In this document: positions 20,230 to 32,189 of the stretch, piece after piece
Layout of the letters: the number at the start of each line of letters is the position of its first letter
Position numbering within the stretch: position 1 is the first letter of the stretch
From: Phoronis australis
Taxonomy: Eukaryota; Phoronida; Phoronidae
Assembly (NCBI GenBank): GCA_002633005.1
Contig: NMRA01000036.1
Coordinates: 986,488-1,019,109 of the forward strand
Direction of reading: 5' to 3'
DNA: 32,622 nucleotides
Translations under genes and position numbers: made by a program
The notes under the pieces: model-generated
The model's database searches: none
Seen by the model: the letters and a program-made list of their open reading frames with translations, nothing else
Told to the model about the DNA's origin: nothing

Positions 20230-21017
20230 CTTCAAGGAGAATTAAGAACTTAAATGATGATAAAAACATAACACCTCAAAGTTGGTTGATTTCTCATTCT
20301 AACGAGCACCTTGAAATAACTCGAACAGTATCAAAGATCCAATAGATATTGAGAAATAACAGAAATTGTTTTTAAAAAAATGTTTACAGAAATTTTGTTG
20401 AATGATAATATGAGCTACTATAAAAATAATACCTTAGTTCAGCCAAAGGTATTTCCAATGTCAAATCCAATGCAATTTCTCATTGGCTCATTGCAATTAT
20501 CAAAACATCACATCATGGAAATCTTTGACAGGGTTAGAACCCAAAATGAACATCTAACTCAGCAGTCAGCACCACCTTTTAAATCATATGAAGATGAGGA
20601 ACAAATAATTATTGAAATATTATGTTCTGCTGAAGCCAGCTGCTATGGATTGTACAAACTCTTACATAAAGGTGTACGTTGAAGATGTTTTATCTGCAAC
20701 AGGCAAAAGAAAAATTGTAGTTTAATTGTAATGTATACTAATGACCAGTTGGAAACCAGTCTACACAACACTACTTTTGGCGAGGGGTGCCATTCTCCCA
20801 TCCGGTAAAAATTTCCAAGACCCCATTAGAAATTCCTGGTGACATGGCGTTGACATTTGCAGTGCCATTGTCACCACCTGACAGTGCTGCGCTGCGAAGG
20901 AATGTAGAAGGAAAGTACCAGTTGAGCAAGCCTGCATGGACCTTCAGTCTCTTAGAATTTAAGTTTTAGATAAGATAGGTCACTAGTCAAGGTTATAATT
21001 AAAAGCTGTTTCAATGG
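20230..21017. other. Start of TSC2 intron 4 (3' part), no gene recognised
   Basis: It contains a 100-codon plus-strand ORF at 20380-20682 (with SYEDEEQIIIEILCS) and a 60-codon ORF at 20787-20969. Neither has a recognisable family or flanking splice logic. Both may be chance or relics. Confidence 0.4.
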
Positions 21018-21190
21018 GAGCAATGCAAAGCATTGATATGTGCACATAGTGCACCGCAAGCAGCATGTTTCATTAAGGTACAAGGCAACAACAATTTGAT
21101 ATGGGCTAGCTGCAATAGTCAGAATTGAGATAAAGTGCTGGAACCTCAGGTTTTAAAACATCAACTCAAAAAGTTTTATAAAATAAACAG
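21018..21190 (+). repeat. Solo relic of the sister repeat family (head region)
   Basis: It starts with GAGCAATGCAAAGCATTGAT, holding a perfect hairpin CAATGC-AAA-GCATTG at 21021-21035. ATGTGCACATAGTGCACCGCA follows and parallels the heads of the CTCF-box family. GGCTAGCTGCAATAGTCAGA near 21105 resembles the first box region of family 2. Confidence 0.5.
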
Positions 21191-21691
21191 TCGTTTTCAA
21201 CATTTGCTAGAAAGAAATAACATCATGACACGAAGGGACACAGCACTAGGCACCTCTGCTTTGGGACACTGCATTATCCCAAGGGACATTTGAATGTCCC
21301 ATGTAAAGTTTTTTCAATTGAGTCATTTTGGAATACTAAAGGCACATGGCACAGATGGGTATACTTGTGACATGGATTTTGCATACTCAATGGTATTGCG
21401 AATTTCATGAGCCATTTAACAGGTAGTTTAAACTTGAAGTTTTAGCATAATGTAAATTTCATATTGTTTAAAGTAAATGTTTTCTGACTGATAATTAAAT
21501 AATTAAGGATGAGTGTGTGACTTAACTAGTTATTAAAATTATAATAAAAATTAATTGTATTTGACACCTGCTCTGCTTTTTCTGCTCCACATCATGATGT
21601 GCTATACTCCTCAGTTTTAAACATTTCATTATTAATTGGGGAAATTTTCACAAAACTGGATAGAGTTAAAAGCGTTTAGAGTTAGACTATA

Positions 21692-23248
21692 TAGGGTGTC
21701 CAAAAAATAAAGAGCCCTTTTTTGACTAATAATTACTCAGCAATTGACCAACCAACTTCGTTCAAATTTTTCTCAAATGTATCTTCAAGGTGTCATCAAC
21801 AAGTCAACAAAGTACCTAAGTCAGAGAAATAGAAAAAATAATGGAAGTATTGTGAAATTCAATACAGCAGGGTGAAAATGCAATATCGCTGTGACTTACA
21901 TCCTGTTCATGCTGTGCTGGCATTTGTCAGTCAAAAAATTGCCTTCCAGGGTCTTAAGTCTATTGCCTTTCATTGACAACATCAGATCTGTATCCAAACC
22001 AGTTCTATCTAATATTCCGGTTTGTAAGGATGCCTTTGAATGAAAGTGATGAATTTACTATAATTGAAACCCGTTTCAAGGGTGTTCCCAAGAAAAAGGT
22101 GGAGTCATACCCCTGTAAATAGAGGTATTGCTAAAATATGCAACACAGCATCTGTTGCGCATACAAGTGGCAGTCATGGAGACCCATGACTGCATCCTCG
22201 AAAGAAACCAATCGTGTTGAGGAACTTATTCAATCCCAAGAAGACAACCCGGGGAATCACAGATCTCTGAGAGAAGTCGCAAGTGATTTACAAGTGAGCA
22301 ATTCTTCTGTGTAAAGAATGGCAAAAGCTGGAAGTGGGTATCATGAAGAAATCAAAATGTTAAAAGGAAAAGACAAACTGGATGCCGATACTTGCATGAC
22401 CTCTATTCAGCCACTGATGTGAAAATAACCACTTTCACTGAAGACTTTATGCTAGAAATCGTCAATCATGTTTATGGGAAACAAAAACAAGAAATTCAGC
22501 CTTCTCGAATCTATCATGACACGTCCAGATTTTCCCAAAAAGTAATGGTTTCTGCTGGAGTATCCTGGGAAGGAAAAACAATTAATATTCATGTTATTGA
22601 CACTGATAGACCCAAAGTTAACATGAGCCAAGGCTTCATGCAGTTATTGGATGAAAATCTTCTCCTGGATTGCAGGCAACTTTATACTGGAAACAATTAC
22701 GTGTTTCAGCAAGATAGGGCTCCTTCACACACGAGCAAGATAACCCAGGATCATCTGGGGGAAGGCCACATCAAAATTCATCTAAAAGGATGTGACCTCC
22801 TCTTAGTCCTGACTGCAATCCAATGGACTATGCCATACGGGACTCTCTGAAGGAGATAGTATACTAGGAAGTAGAGACAAACTGGCTCAACAGGGGATAA
22901 AAGACAGCAGAGGATAATTATGACCTGGGGTGAAATCTCAAGGAAAGAAATATGGGAAAGCACTACTGGTTGGAAGAAACGGTTTCGTTTAGTCATGGAG
23001 GAAGATGGAGGCCACATTAAGCATAGGCTGAAATAAGTGAGCTTGCCTTTGATAAATTTTATTTTTTGACCTCAGGCTGATGTTTTTCATAGACAGTACT
23101 CCCACAATTGGAAACAAATCTCTTTGATATTTTGCACATTTGTTGATGATATCCTAGGCTTTAACTGCACGAAAGTTGAAAAAATTAGGTTCATCCGTTG
23201 CTGAGAAATTACTTGTAAAAAAGTGGCTCACTTTTTTGGGACACCTGG
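21692..23248 (+). mobile_element. Tc1/mariner-type transposon, decayed, 1.56 kb
   Basis: The 5' end TAGGGTGTCCAAAAAATAAA and the reverse complement of the 3' end CCAGGTGTCCCAAAAAAGTG match. They continue through GAGCC, TTTTTT and TAATT-CTCAGCAA for about 75 bp of imperfect inverted repeat. TA dinucleotides flank both ends (21690-21691, 23249-23250), the usual target duplication. The body holds one broken transposase gene. It lies in intron 4, antisense to TSC2. Confidence 0.93.
22186..23036 (+). pseudogene. Mariner-type transposase, inactivated
   Basis: It cuts and pastes the element when intact. The start ATG at 22186 opens a frame with an N-terminal helix-turn-helix (SLREVASDLQVSNSSV), broken by TAA at 22312. 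The DDE domain follows in another frame (22392-22850): FTED at the first catalytic position where FTDE is usual, then VMVSAGVSWEGKT, then YVFQQDRAPSH with the second Asp. A frameshift near 22790 and a TGA where Trp is expected precede SPDCNPMDYAI, which carries the third acidic residue. The gene ends in GGHIKHRLK. The region between the helix-turn-helix and the first catalytic residue is shorter than usual. Stops and frameshifts make it non-functional; it resembles DD37D-like relatives, but I could not fix the exact subgroup. Confidence 0.9.
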
Positions 23249-23784
23249 TATATTCTTCGGTCAGTAATCTGATACAATGTGTAATAATTATTGCCTATGA
23301 AAACAGTGAAAAAACTGCTTTCCTGGCCCCTATACACTGGTTGAAGCATCCAAAAGCACTCTATTTTAATAGCACATTAGTTCTCAAAAGAATATTCTGC
23401 AAAATACGCATGGCTGATGTTTCAAAAGTTATAAATTAATGAATTGATTCCACCAGCTTTGGACAACTTTCATTATAACATATTACTCGACTTGAAATTT
23501 GCAAAAAAAACTATCACGACAGTCCATATCAAATACACGAGAAATAGCAACCCGAACGACCCATGCTCCTGGAGATTCTAGTGCTAAAAGTGAATGTCAG
23601 GCTTGGCTTTCATAGAGAAATGATGGCAATGTTTTACACCGTCCATTGATAACCTGGAAATCATCTGCACCCGTCTCAAAAAAGTAGTTGAACACGAGTT
23701 GGGGTTCAAGTTCTCATGCTCAGACAGTCCTCGCCAGAGTTATTATGTAGTGAACAACATTCACATTATAAGCAGTAATCTTAC

Positions 23785-23887
23785 CTTAATGATGAATCCA
23801 ACAAACTCCTTTCTGAATGGTAGGCGCACTTTCAGAAACCAGACAGCAATAACATAATGAGCCAAGGAAACGGTGTAATGACTGAAC
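23785..23887 (-). CDS. TSC2: Tuberin, exon 4 of window
   Basis: The acceptor TTTTTGTCTTCAG and donor AAG|GTAAGA bound 103 nt (phase 2 in, phase 0 out). After the split Lys it encodes 34 residues beginning [20 protein letters not shown] and ending in [14 protein letters not shown]. Human reads [20 protein letters not shown] and RLPFRKDFVPFITK at the same place, so this is a deeply conserved part of the tuberin domain. The frame demands that the upstream exon end in phase 2, which only a GC donor supplies. Confidence 0.97.
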
Positions 23888-24115
23888 CTGAAGACAAAAA
23901 TCTGTTTTGTTAAGAGGAAGAAAGGACACCCAAATCAGAAAATCTGTTGAATGAGGTCATATCAGATGGAAGCAGACAAAAGTGATTACTATGACAAGTG
24001 GTTGCTATGACTGATTAAAGCATCTCTATAAACTCACATTCCTCTTGATTTTGGCCACTCACCACAGTTGGTCTCAAGTAGTCCCTTACTCAGATGAGAA
24101 GTGGTTTCTGGGTTT

Positions 24116-24412
24116 GCAAAGTACTGACTGTTCATTATACCTTGAGACTATAGTTGGTGCAAAGTACTGACTTCATTATACCTTGAGACTATAGTTGGTG
24201 CAAAGTACTGACTGTTTATTATACCTTGAGACTATAGTTGGTGCAAAGTACTGACTGTTCATTATACCTTGAGACTATAGTTGGTGCAAAGTACTGACTG
24301 TTCATTATACCTTGAGACTACAGTTGGTGCAAAGTACTGACTTCATTATACCTTGAGACTATAGTTTGTGCAAAGTACTGACTGTTCATTATACCTTGAG
24401 ACTATAGTTGGT
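24116..24412 (+). repeat. 43-bp minisatellite, seven copies
   Basis: Units begin GCAAAGTACTGAC and start at 24116, 24159, 24200, 24243, 24286, 24329 and 24370. Lengths are 43, 41, 43, 43, 43, 41 and 43 bp. The two short units lack GT in the same place. Otherwise units differ by single bases. It lies in the intron between exons 3 and 4, about 460 bp downstream of the donor. Confidence 0.97.
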
Positions 24413-24866
24413 GTAAAAAACACCATAACAACCAATTTGCAGAATGTGGTCTCACACACTAACAAACTGTCAGTTCTTTATCACCTCTAATTAACACTAA
24501 GGAGCAATTTCAGACCAATTTTATAATGGTAAGTGGTCTACATGAAAGGCATGTTAATTGCCGCTTTAACCAAATAACACAACTTGAATCACATGCAGGA
24601 GTGGTGTGGATGTTAATGGATCACTTAGAACATCCAAGTGATCACTATCCATGTCAGTGGGCAAATTGAAAAAATAATAACTGAGTCAGAGCAACTTCTC
24701 CATTTAAGTTAACAAATTGAGCGATGATGATCAGCTTCTGAGCATGCGTCTGTTTTTAACCATGAATAGCAAAAGCTTGATGTTTATGATGAAAAGCACA
24801 TTATACCAAAACTATCAACTTTAAATGTAATAAACGTTTAAACTAATAGGTGATCCATGACTGACA

Positions 24867-24872
24867 ACTTGC
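24867..24872 (-). other. Probable GC (non-canonical) 5' splice site of intron 3
   Basis: The exon ends ...CCCTTCAA and the intron begins GCAAGT. Joined to exon 4 (CAG|GTTCAGT) this gives the codons for PFKFSH, matching human PSKFNQ. The nearby GT sites give phase 0 or 1 and would shift exon 4 out of frame. GCAAGT is the usual context for GC-AG introns. Confidence 0.85.
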
Positions 24873-24966
24873 TTGAAGGGATTGGTGTACGGAAGGGCAA
24901 TGGCAAACACACTTCGGTACTGGTCTTCAACGAAGTTGGTATACAAGTTTGGAATGCGAATTAAAT
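24873..24966 (-). CDS. TSC2: Tuberin, exon 3 of window
   Basis: The acceptor TATGGTTTCAG precedes a 94-nt exon (phase 1 in, phase 2 out). [20 protein letters not shown] then [11 protein letters not shown] matches human [20 protein letters not shown] and FAISLPYTNPS in the tuberin domain. The exon leaves through the GC donor described separately. Despite the intron's unusual donor, the coding sequence is intact. Confidence 0.97.
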
Positions 24967-27396
24967 CTGAAACCATAAGTAAGAAAATATTAAAATGTAA
25001 TACAAACCATCAATTTAATTGTTTAATTAGCGTGACAAAAACCAAAACATGACATAAATATTTTATTATCAAGAAAACATTTTCGAATACCTATTACGGT
25101 CTAAAGATCGGTTCAGCTCCCTTTACTTTTCATCCAAGGAGTTTCATGTTACCTTTCTGCAGCCATTTTAATAGCATTCAGAAAATCACTCAACCAGTTA
25201 CAAACAATAAGCAAAAGCATGCTAAAGCCTAGGTACACTGAAAACACACAGATGAAGAAAAAAGTAATTTTAAAAACATTTTTTCCCCAGACAATAAGAT
25301 ATGGAAAGGTTAGTCTGAGGTTGGATGCCTCAAATCCTCAGATCGAGCCTTTACAAAACAGACAGACTAAAACAATAAGTATTCAATATATAAACTTAAA
25401 GATTAATAAAACAGGGAAAAGGGGACGGGGGGGGGGGGAGGACTTACATGCACCTTTCATAAACACATTCACAATGTGCTTAAGTAATGAAAGAGCTAAC
25501 AGGCTTAACTACAATTCAATGATGGAAATATCAATATAGGCACATACTCAAAGTTAACATTTTTACAAAGATGGTAAAACCGATAAGAAAATTCTTACCG
25601 CATGCATAACATCGTGTAACAACAATTATGTACTAATATCCGGTCAACATTAACAAAAAATAATAACAACGGTTGATCTCTGTACATTTCAAGGATACTT
25701 TGTGTACAGACCTCTCCATTTATCCACATTTCAATCTGAGCAATTTTAGATGAATGTTCATGCAACAGACTTTGGCCAAGTCAGACAAAAAAAGTTCACT
25801 AAACCTATCTTCACTTACTGTTCTTCAAGAAATTGAAAAACTTGTTACTGTAGAAACCATGTTTCAGGTTTATGATATATCTGGCACTTAACGATTGGAT
25901 TTCAGTCATTTTCTGGTTAAAAAGATTTTGACCAAATAATGTGGCTAACCAGTGGGTAGGTTATATCAGCTAAGAAAAGATTACTGAATCAGTGGAATTG
26001 CAGTTTAGAGCCATTAATATTCTAAGATTGTATACATCCTGACTCTGCCAGATCAGTATTCTTGAGTAAACTTTTTATCATGCCAAACAGAATGAGGAGG
26101 AAAAATGGATGTTCTTGCACAATAGTGGGAGAGTGTCGCAAAGACAAGGACAGGGACCAACTGTCGTAGAAAAGAATCTGGAAAACTGGGAAACTTGGTT
26201 ACCTTGTGGCCATTTCATTTTGTGTGTCATGTGTGATCACATGGCATGTGAAGTCTGCAAATTCCTCGACATGACTGCAACGCACCAATGCACAGGGATT
26301 TTTTGGCAGTTGATATGGGTCATGGAGTTTTGAGAGTGAATGATTTCTAAACCAATGAAATAATTTATTGCACGTGTCACTTTTCATGTGGTAAAATCAC
26401 GAATAGCTCAGCCACGTTCAGAGGCGGAAAAGTAACAAGATCAGATTTGTTGATTTAGCAATTTGTCGAAAGATTTTGAAACTGAGTATTAAAAAAATTT
26501 GGAGTTGAAAAGGGGATCAAGAAATATCGGCAAATATTTGATGAGTGATTTAAATTCCTTTAAAAAAGGTGCACCAATGGCACTATCTCACCATTTCGTG
26601 CCTTAGCCTGTTGTGAGTTGGGACTTCAAGGAGGCTTGTCAGCAAATTTATACTCAGTTATTTTTATCAATTTCTTACTTCTTTACATTCTGCTACAGGT
26701 GAACGAGAACTGTAAACGATATCAGAGATTCTGCACTAGTCACAAACTGGCGAATAACGTGACAGATGGTCAGTGAAGTGGTTAATTTGTTAACCTCAAA
26801 GCAAGCACTAGTGTGATTGGAAATAGACTGCTTACTAGTGTGATTGGAAATAGACTGCTTATCTGTCAATCGCCAATGAAGCGCGGGTGCAGTAACATCC
26901 CAATAAATTGGTGAAAATAGGTTTTTGTTTTTTTCTTACATCAGAATAGTTACGTAGTGCCTTATAGAATTGTGTAATAATTCTTTGCTAAATCCCAATT
27001 TTAAACAATTGAAAGATCAAACCAAATACACAAAAAAATTTCAAGAGTATAAAGTTGATTGAGAACTAACCGATCTTTAGACCTTATGTAACAAAGCAAT
27101 TTTATCATGCCGATTTTAAGTACCATGTACCAGTAATTTGATCATTGACAAAACAAAGATGCAAACTTCAAGTTATTGAAGTAATAAATGAACTAGTTTC
27201 AACATTTGGTCCTAAGAGTCATTGTGTGGAACTAGGAAATGCAAACAGGACATTAAAGAACAAAAACCAAAACATGAACCAAAACAACGGTTTTCACAAA
27301 TGGCAGTGCATGGGGCTTTAAAGGTAAAAAGTTCTAACAATAACAAAAACCTAAACAATGCAACTACACAGTAGATGCCAAACCATGTAAACGTAC
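24967..27396. other. TSC2 intron 2
   Basis: AT-rich intron. It contains a G-run of 12 at 25427-25438 and a 27-bp duplication at 26807-26860. Plus-strand ORFs at 25219-25539 and 26109-26333 have no recognised domain. Nothing else is seen. Confidence 0.45.
26807..26860 (+). repeat. 27-bp direct duplication, two identical copies
   Basis: ACTAGTGTGATTGG... occurs at 26807-26833 and again at 26834-26860 without a difference, so the duplication is recent. Confidence 0.95.
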
Positions 27397-27586
27397 TTGA
27401 CAGGAATTCCAGAATGGGCAGAGCCATAGCAATAGTGGCAGAGATCTGGGAAAGCTTGAGTAGCACAGAGGGCAGGAGTCGCATCATAACATCCTGCATC
27501 TCAAGACAGCAGACACGCAGAGCATTGACACACGTTTGTGGACACTTGGAGATCAGGCCAAATTCTAGGCAGCGCACAAGCTCTCT
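27397..27586 (-). CDS. TSC2: Tuberin, exon 2 of window
   Basis: The acceptor ATTGGTTACAG and donor TCAA|GTACGT bound 190 nt (phase 0 in, phase 1 out), or 63 codons. RELVRCLEFGLISKCPQTCV aligns with human [40 protein letters not shown] aligns with [20 protein letters not shown]. This helical-repeat part of the tuberin domain is the most readily recognised evidence for the gene. A plus-strand ORF over the same interval is a shadow. Confidence 0.98.
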
Positions 27587-30378
27587 CTGTAACCAATATG
27601 TTGGTAGACAAGAGTTGAGGCTAGAACTTCAAACAGCCAAAAATGAAGACCCAAATTTCACATCATCATTAATTGTGACCCATGAGATACCCAATTCCAA
27701 AAACAACTTAATATTTGTAATAAAGTGACTTAATTGTGCCTCACCATCACAGGTTGTACAAAATTAATTCATTTTAGGCTAACTTTTAACATTATTTCAA
27801 AACTGGACTTTCTTTCTGTGACCTTGAAAATAATATCAAAATCACTAAATTCCACTGGTGCCTAGAAACATCCCACTTGCAAATTGATACAAAAAGAGAC
27901 GAATGTCTCTTTCATTTGTAACTTTGGAAATGTCATTTTTTTAAGCGTGAAAGTGCTTTTCATATATGGGGGTGGGGAAAATTGGTGGCAACAACATGGG
28001 TGGGTGGAGGTGGAGAAAATCAGAGGCAAATGGCCAGAAAATTGGTGGTGCCTAAGTATCATAAAGTTTCATCAAAATCTGCCTTTTGGTTCTCTAGATA
28101 TTGTCCAGAAACACTCTTCCAAAAAAACAACAATTGCAAAACCCCTTGTCTTCAACTAAATGACCACTAGCAAGGCTCAACACTATGAAAATCGCCAGGT
28201 GTGACCTAGCCATAATCCAAGGTCACATTTTCAAAATTCAGCTCGCATACTCAGGTCGCAAAATTTTCCATTTTTACGTGGCAAAATTGATTTTTCAGAT
28301 CATTGAAAAAATGTTTAGTTTATGCTTTTATCTGCGGCGTACAAATTCCAGGTTGCAAAATTGAGTTCTTACATGCAGACAGGGCGTTACTGTTTTTCAA
28401 GACTGCCATCAAAAGGATCTAGAGCAAAAGGCTAGTTGCCGAAGTTAAAGTTCAATCAGTGCTCTCTAACCAACACGTGCATTTGAGTAGTTAAGTTTGC
28501 AATGTGAAAAGAGAGAAAATAGTCGTTGAAAAAGTATCTGCGATTTTGCTAGGTCTGACTGGCTATATGACTGACATCAAAGTCATTAAGATTCAAACTT
28601 GTCTAACTCTTGAGTGCAAACTCCCTCCATTTTTGTTTACAGCCCAAACTTTGCAACTGAACTTTTGACATTTGAAAAACATCCTGTAGACAAAAAAATT
28701 GTGAAATGTTGTCCTAGCCGAATGAGGTATTCGGATACACAGAAACAATTAGGAGCAAATTTCAAAATAAAATGTGTTCATGAACTCAACAATTACTTTT
28801 CCATGAAATGAAAAGCCTCGAATTAATACGGGTTTCCATCGGGTAATTCAAGTTTGCTCCTCAATACCTTCCACGTACGGGAAAAACAGGTCAATCACAA
28901 AACGACACCCATGACACTAAGTGTTAACTTTCTTTCGGAGGTATAAAAATAAAGCTGGGGTTTACTTTTTACATATTATTGAGAATTAAAAGACTTTTTT
29001 GAACATTCAATTTGTTGCTGTGTGAAATGAGTGACTCACTATATAGGCTGCGTGTCAGTTTCAAAACCATGGACGGTCGTTTTGTACTGGGGTATGATGG
29101 GCGCTAGCCTGAACTGTATATATTTTTGCATCACAAAGTTTGGTAAGTTGATCATTTAAGGATTAGTATAAACACCGATGTTTTGTGACGTTCTGTCACA
29201 TGTTATGCGTGGTCAGAAACTTTCTTCGGCATATTCCAAAAAATTTCAAATTAAAGTAGTCGAAAATTTTAGCCAATGAAATGCTTGATCGATTCTGCAT
29301 TAACCCATGTTCATGAGACATGCTTTCAAGTCATTAGCTGTTTTCAATTACCGTTTTTTTGAACTTGATTTGGCAACAACCAAATATCGGTTGGATTGAT
29401 TTCATCAAAGTTGCTTTATATTTGCCCGGTATCTGTCGAGACGTGCAAAAACTCAGCCCACATATGTTGGAAATTCCAAATCATATTTTGCGATTTAATA
29501 AGAGCTGGCAAATTATGTTGGCTAGCATTTCCACATTTCAGGTCGCAAATGTGACCTGCAGCTTGTTATGTTGAGCCTTGACCAGGAGGTGCTGCAATGG
29601 TAGAATCCGCAGGGAAATTTAAAGGTGGCGGCGAATTGATATCACATACCCTTGTGTCAAGTTGCATTGAAATACATCAATCCGTTCTCTACATATAACT
29701 TGCTAACTCTCTTCCCCAAAAATACAGACTCCAGGGATGGGGCAGATTGAAAAGTGGTATGAATCGTTCTAGTGATGCCCTACACCCTTGTGCTCAATTT
29801 AATCAAAATCTGACCAGAAAATTTTGAGAGTTGTTGTGGTGTTGCTCCTGAGGCCCTTTAGCTATTGATGTCACTGGCTAATCTGTTAAAGCTGCATTTC
29901 ACCTTCTTTAGCTGGCTTAACACGAAAATCAGAGTTTATTGGGTTTGGCTCAGTCTGCAACACTTCAAGAACAAAAAGAATATTCAAAATGCTTCACTTA
30001 TTAAAAAATCAATTTAACAGTGACAGCTAAACAGCAGTAAAATGCAGCTTGAAGGTTGTGAGTGATCTGATCCAGAAGGCATTTACTAATAGCTAAATAT
30101 CTACAAAACTACAGAATTAAACAAAGTCCCAAATTTGATAGCTCCTCATGCGATATTGAGACATTTAAAAACAATTTCTGGAAGCAACTTGGAGAATAAT
30201 ACATCAATTACATAACTTCAATCAGATATTCCATTCCTGAGATATGATAGTCTGAAGTTAGCCAAATTTTGACTTTTTCTAGGGTCACACATAAGCTTAA
30301 TTTCATGAAATTGACAGAAACTTGGAAGACCATTACTGGATCATTACTGGTCTTCTGGTTTTAACAGACCAAACAAAC
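27587..30378. other. TSC2 intron 1 with sister-family relics
   Basis: Two diverged pieces of family 2 are visible. One is near 27975-28200 (AAGTTTCATCAAAATCTG, CAGAAACACTCTTCC, GACCACTAGCAAGGC). The other is near 29575-29845 (CCAGGAGGTGCTGCAATGGT, GTGTCAAGTTGCATTGAAAT, CTCTCTTCCCCAAAAATA). The remainder is AT-rich and without recognised features. Confidence 0.55.
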
Positions 30379-30519
30379 CTGTTTCTGACGGTCCAACTGC
30401 TGGTGGTATGATGCCATTGAGCCCAGCACAGGCAGAATGTATTTGTGGAAGTCAGAACGGGTAAAGTTGGTGGGTGTATTACACAAGCACTCCAAGACAC
30501 CAAGGTTGCGATCACTAAC
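30379..30519 (-). CDS. TSC2: Tuberin, exon 1 of window (internal exon of the gene)
   Basis: The acceptor GTTTTACTCGCAG and donor AAACAG|GTTTGT bound 141 nt, phase 0 at both ends, or 47 codons. LECLCNTPTNFTRSDFHKYI then MASYHQQLDRQKQ matches human [20 protein letters not shown] and ISYHNYLDKTKQ. In human this leads straight into REMVYCLE, as exon 2 does here. It begins about residue 735 of the human protein, so the promoter and N-terminal HEAT repeats, including the hamartin-binding part, lie beyond the right edge of the window. I found no further upstream exon between 30520 and 32622. Confidence 0.96.
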
Positions 30520-32185
30520 CTGCGAGTAAAACAGCAGAGCAGACCTTAACTTCACTCAAAAATCTACAAAAGATTGACCACGAACTGCCAGTGAACTGAA
30601 GATGGCAATTTACAAGGCATATAGAGGGGATACTGCCAGAGATGACCTTTCAAGTTAAGGATAACTTCCAAAATTTCCTCTCAAGCAGCAATTTGTAGAC
30701 AAAAGAGGATACCACATGAGTGAGATTTTCAAAACAATTGAATGCAATTAGGCTAAATCATTATAAAACACAACAATGTCTTGTCCTTTCATCACAATTT
30801 ATGTTTCACCAGGACCTTCTGAAACTATGGCATCAATAGCTATGCACAGGTCAACACTGTGTAAAAGATGAAACAGGACACACTATAGATTGCATTTTTT
30901 CCTATTCAGGTACCACATGGGTACTTTTAGCACTTGAAATTTTTACTTAAATTATGCCCTTGGATCAATCAGTGTGCACCTATGGTTTCATTGCGTTGTT
31001 TGCTCCTTGGGAGTTGAGAAACATTAAGAGTTTTGATCAAGCCCACATTTCAGTAATAATTTTCGAAGTGCTTAGTAATTTATAGTGCTAAATGTAAATG
31101 TGGCCAAATTATTATTCTGTTTTTAAGGTTATCCCAGTCTAACTTGTATATAAAACAGGTTTTGTCAACTACTAAAAGTATATATTTTCTGAAAGAAAAA
31201 AGATCAGGGATTACAAAAATATATTTCATATTTCCGTGACATTAATATCATTACATTAACACATTGTTGAGTCAAAATTTCATTTTTAAGAAAAAAAAAC
31301 ATTCTGATCACTGCAAAATAAGGCCCCAGTTGATTTTAAAGAAACCTTAAATGAAAACTTCAAAAACGCTGTTAGAATTTTTTCGATTAGTCTCTTAGTT
31401 TGGATTCTATGACAAATCAACTCAGAAAATGCAGGGTATTTTTGTAAAACATAACAGTCATATTCGTTTTTGTTACAAAAATTAGGCCTTGATATCAAAA
31501 ATCCTAAAAGCATTTTTGAGATTGACGAATAAATATTAAGTGCAGAAAGTTCAAATTAGATCGATTTGTCTAAGCTGAGAAAAAGCCGATTAAGTTGGGA
31601 TACATGAAAATCTCAAGGTCTTCGGTTAACTATTCAGGGAAACCTAGTTTTTACTTAATATAACCTATTGCCTTAACCATATTCACTATACCAAAATTCA
31701 CTTGCAATGTCAACTGAATTTGCAGTGTGTAATTATCGCAAAAACATTAATTTTGTCATTGTCTCCAGTGCAATAAATGGGATCAACAGTTCATTCTAAT
31801 GCACACCACGTGCCAGGAAACTGATATGAAACCAAGTACGACATGGATAACAGAAATCGATTCGGTGGTTAAAGCACGTTGTGAGCATGAGATCGAAACA
31901 GCGAAATGTCAAATCACTGATCAAATTAAGGAATTTAGGTTTATCTCTTTTCACAACTTGCCGTGTTCGTGACCACAAAGTCAGAGGCTTGAGGCGACTC
32001 AAGAATTTGCTCTCAACGATCACATGCAATGCAGACGCACAACTCCCTCACGATCAAAACTATGCTTTGTCCTCATTTTCCCTGGCAGGAGTGGCTCTGT
32101 GCCTGGCCGGAGATTCAACTTGAGTGATTCCCCGTAACCTTTGCTCTCGGATAAGTAGTGACAAATTTCCATACGGTAGCACAGT
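30520..32185. other. TSC2 intron upstream of exon 1, nothing recognised
   Basis: AT-rich to 31740, then somewhat richer in CpG (31800-32150). The overlapping short ORFs in 31796-32123 match nothing I know and lack splice context. An undetected upstream TSC2 exon is possible but I cannot support one. Confidence 0.4.
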
Positions 32186-32189
32186 TACT

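Noticed and set aside
20380-20682. 100-codon plus-strand ORF with a faint death-fold/CARD-like look in its second half
   Set aside because: The resemblance is only a pattern of hydrophobic and acidic residues. There is no second exon, promoter or motif to support a gene.
26109-26333. Cys/His-rich ORF (PCGHFILCVMCDH) suggesting a RING-like finger
   Set aside because: Spacing does not complete a RING or other finger, and it lies within an otherwise featureless intron.
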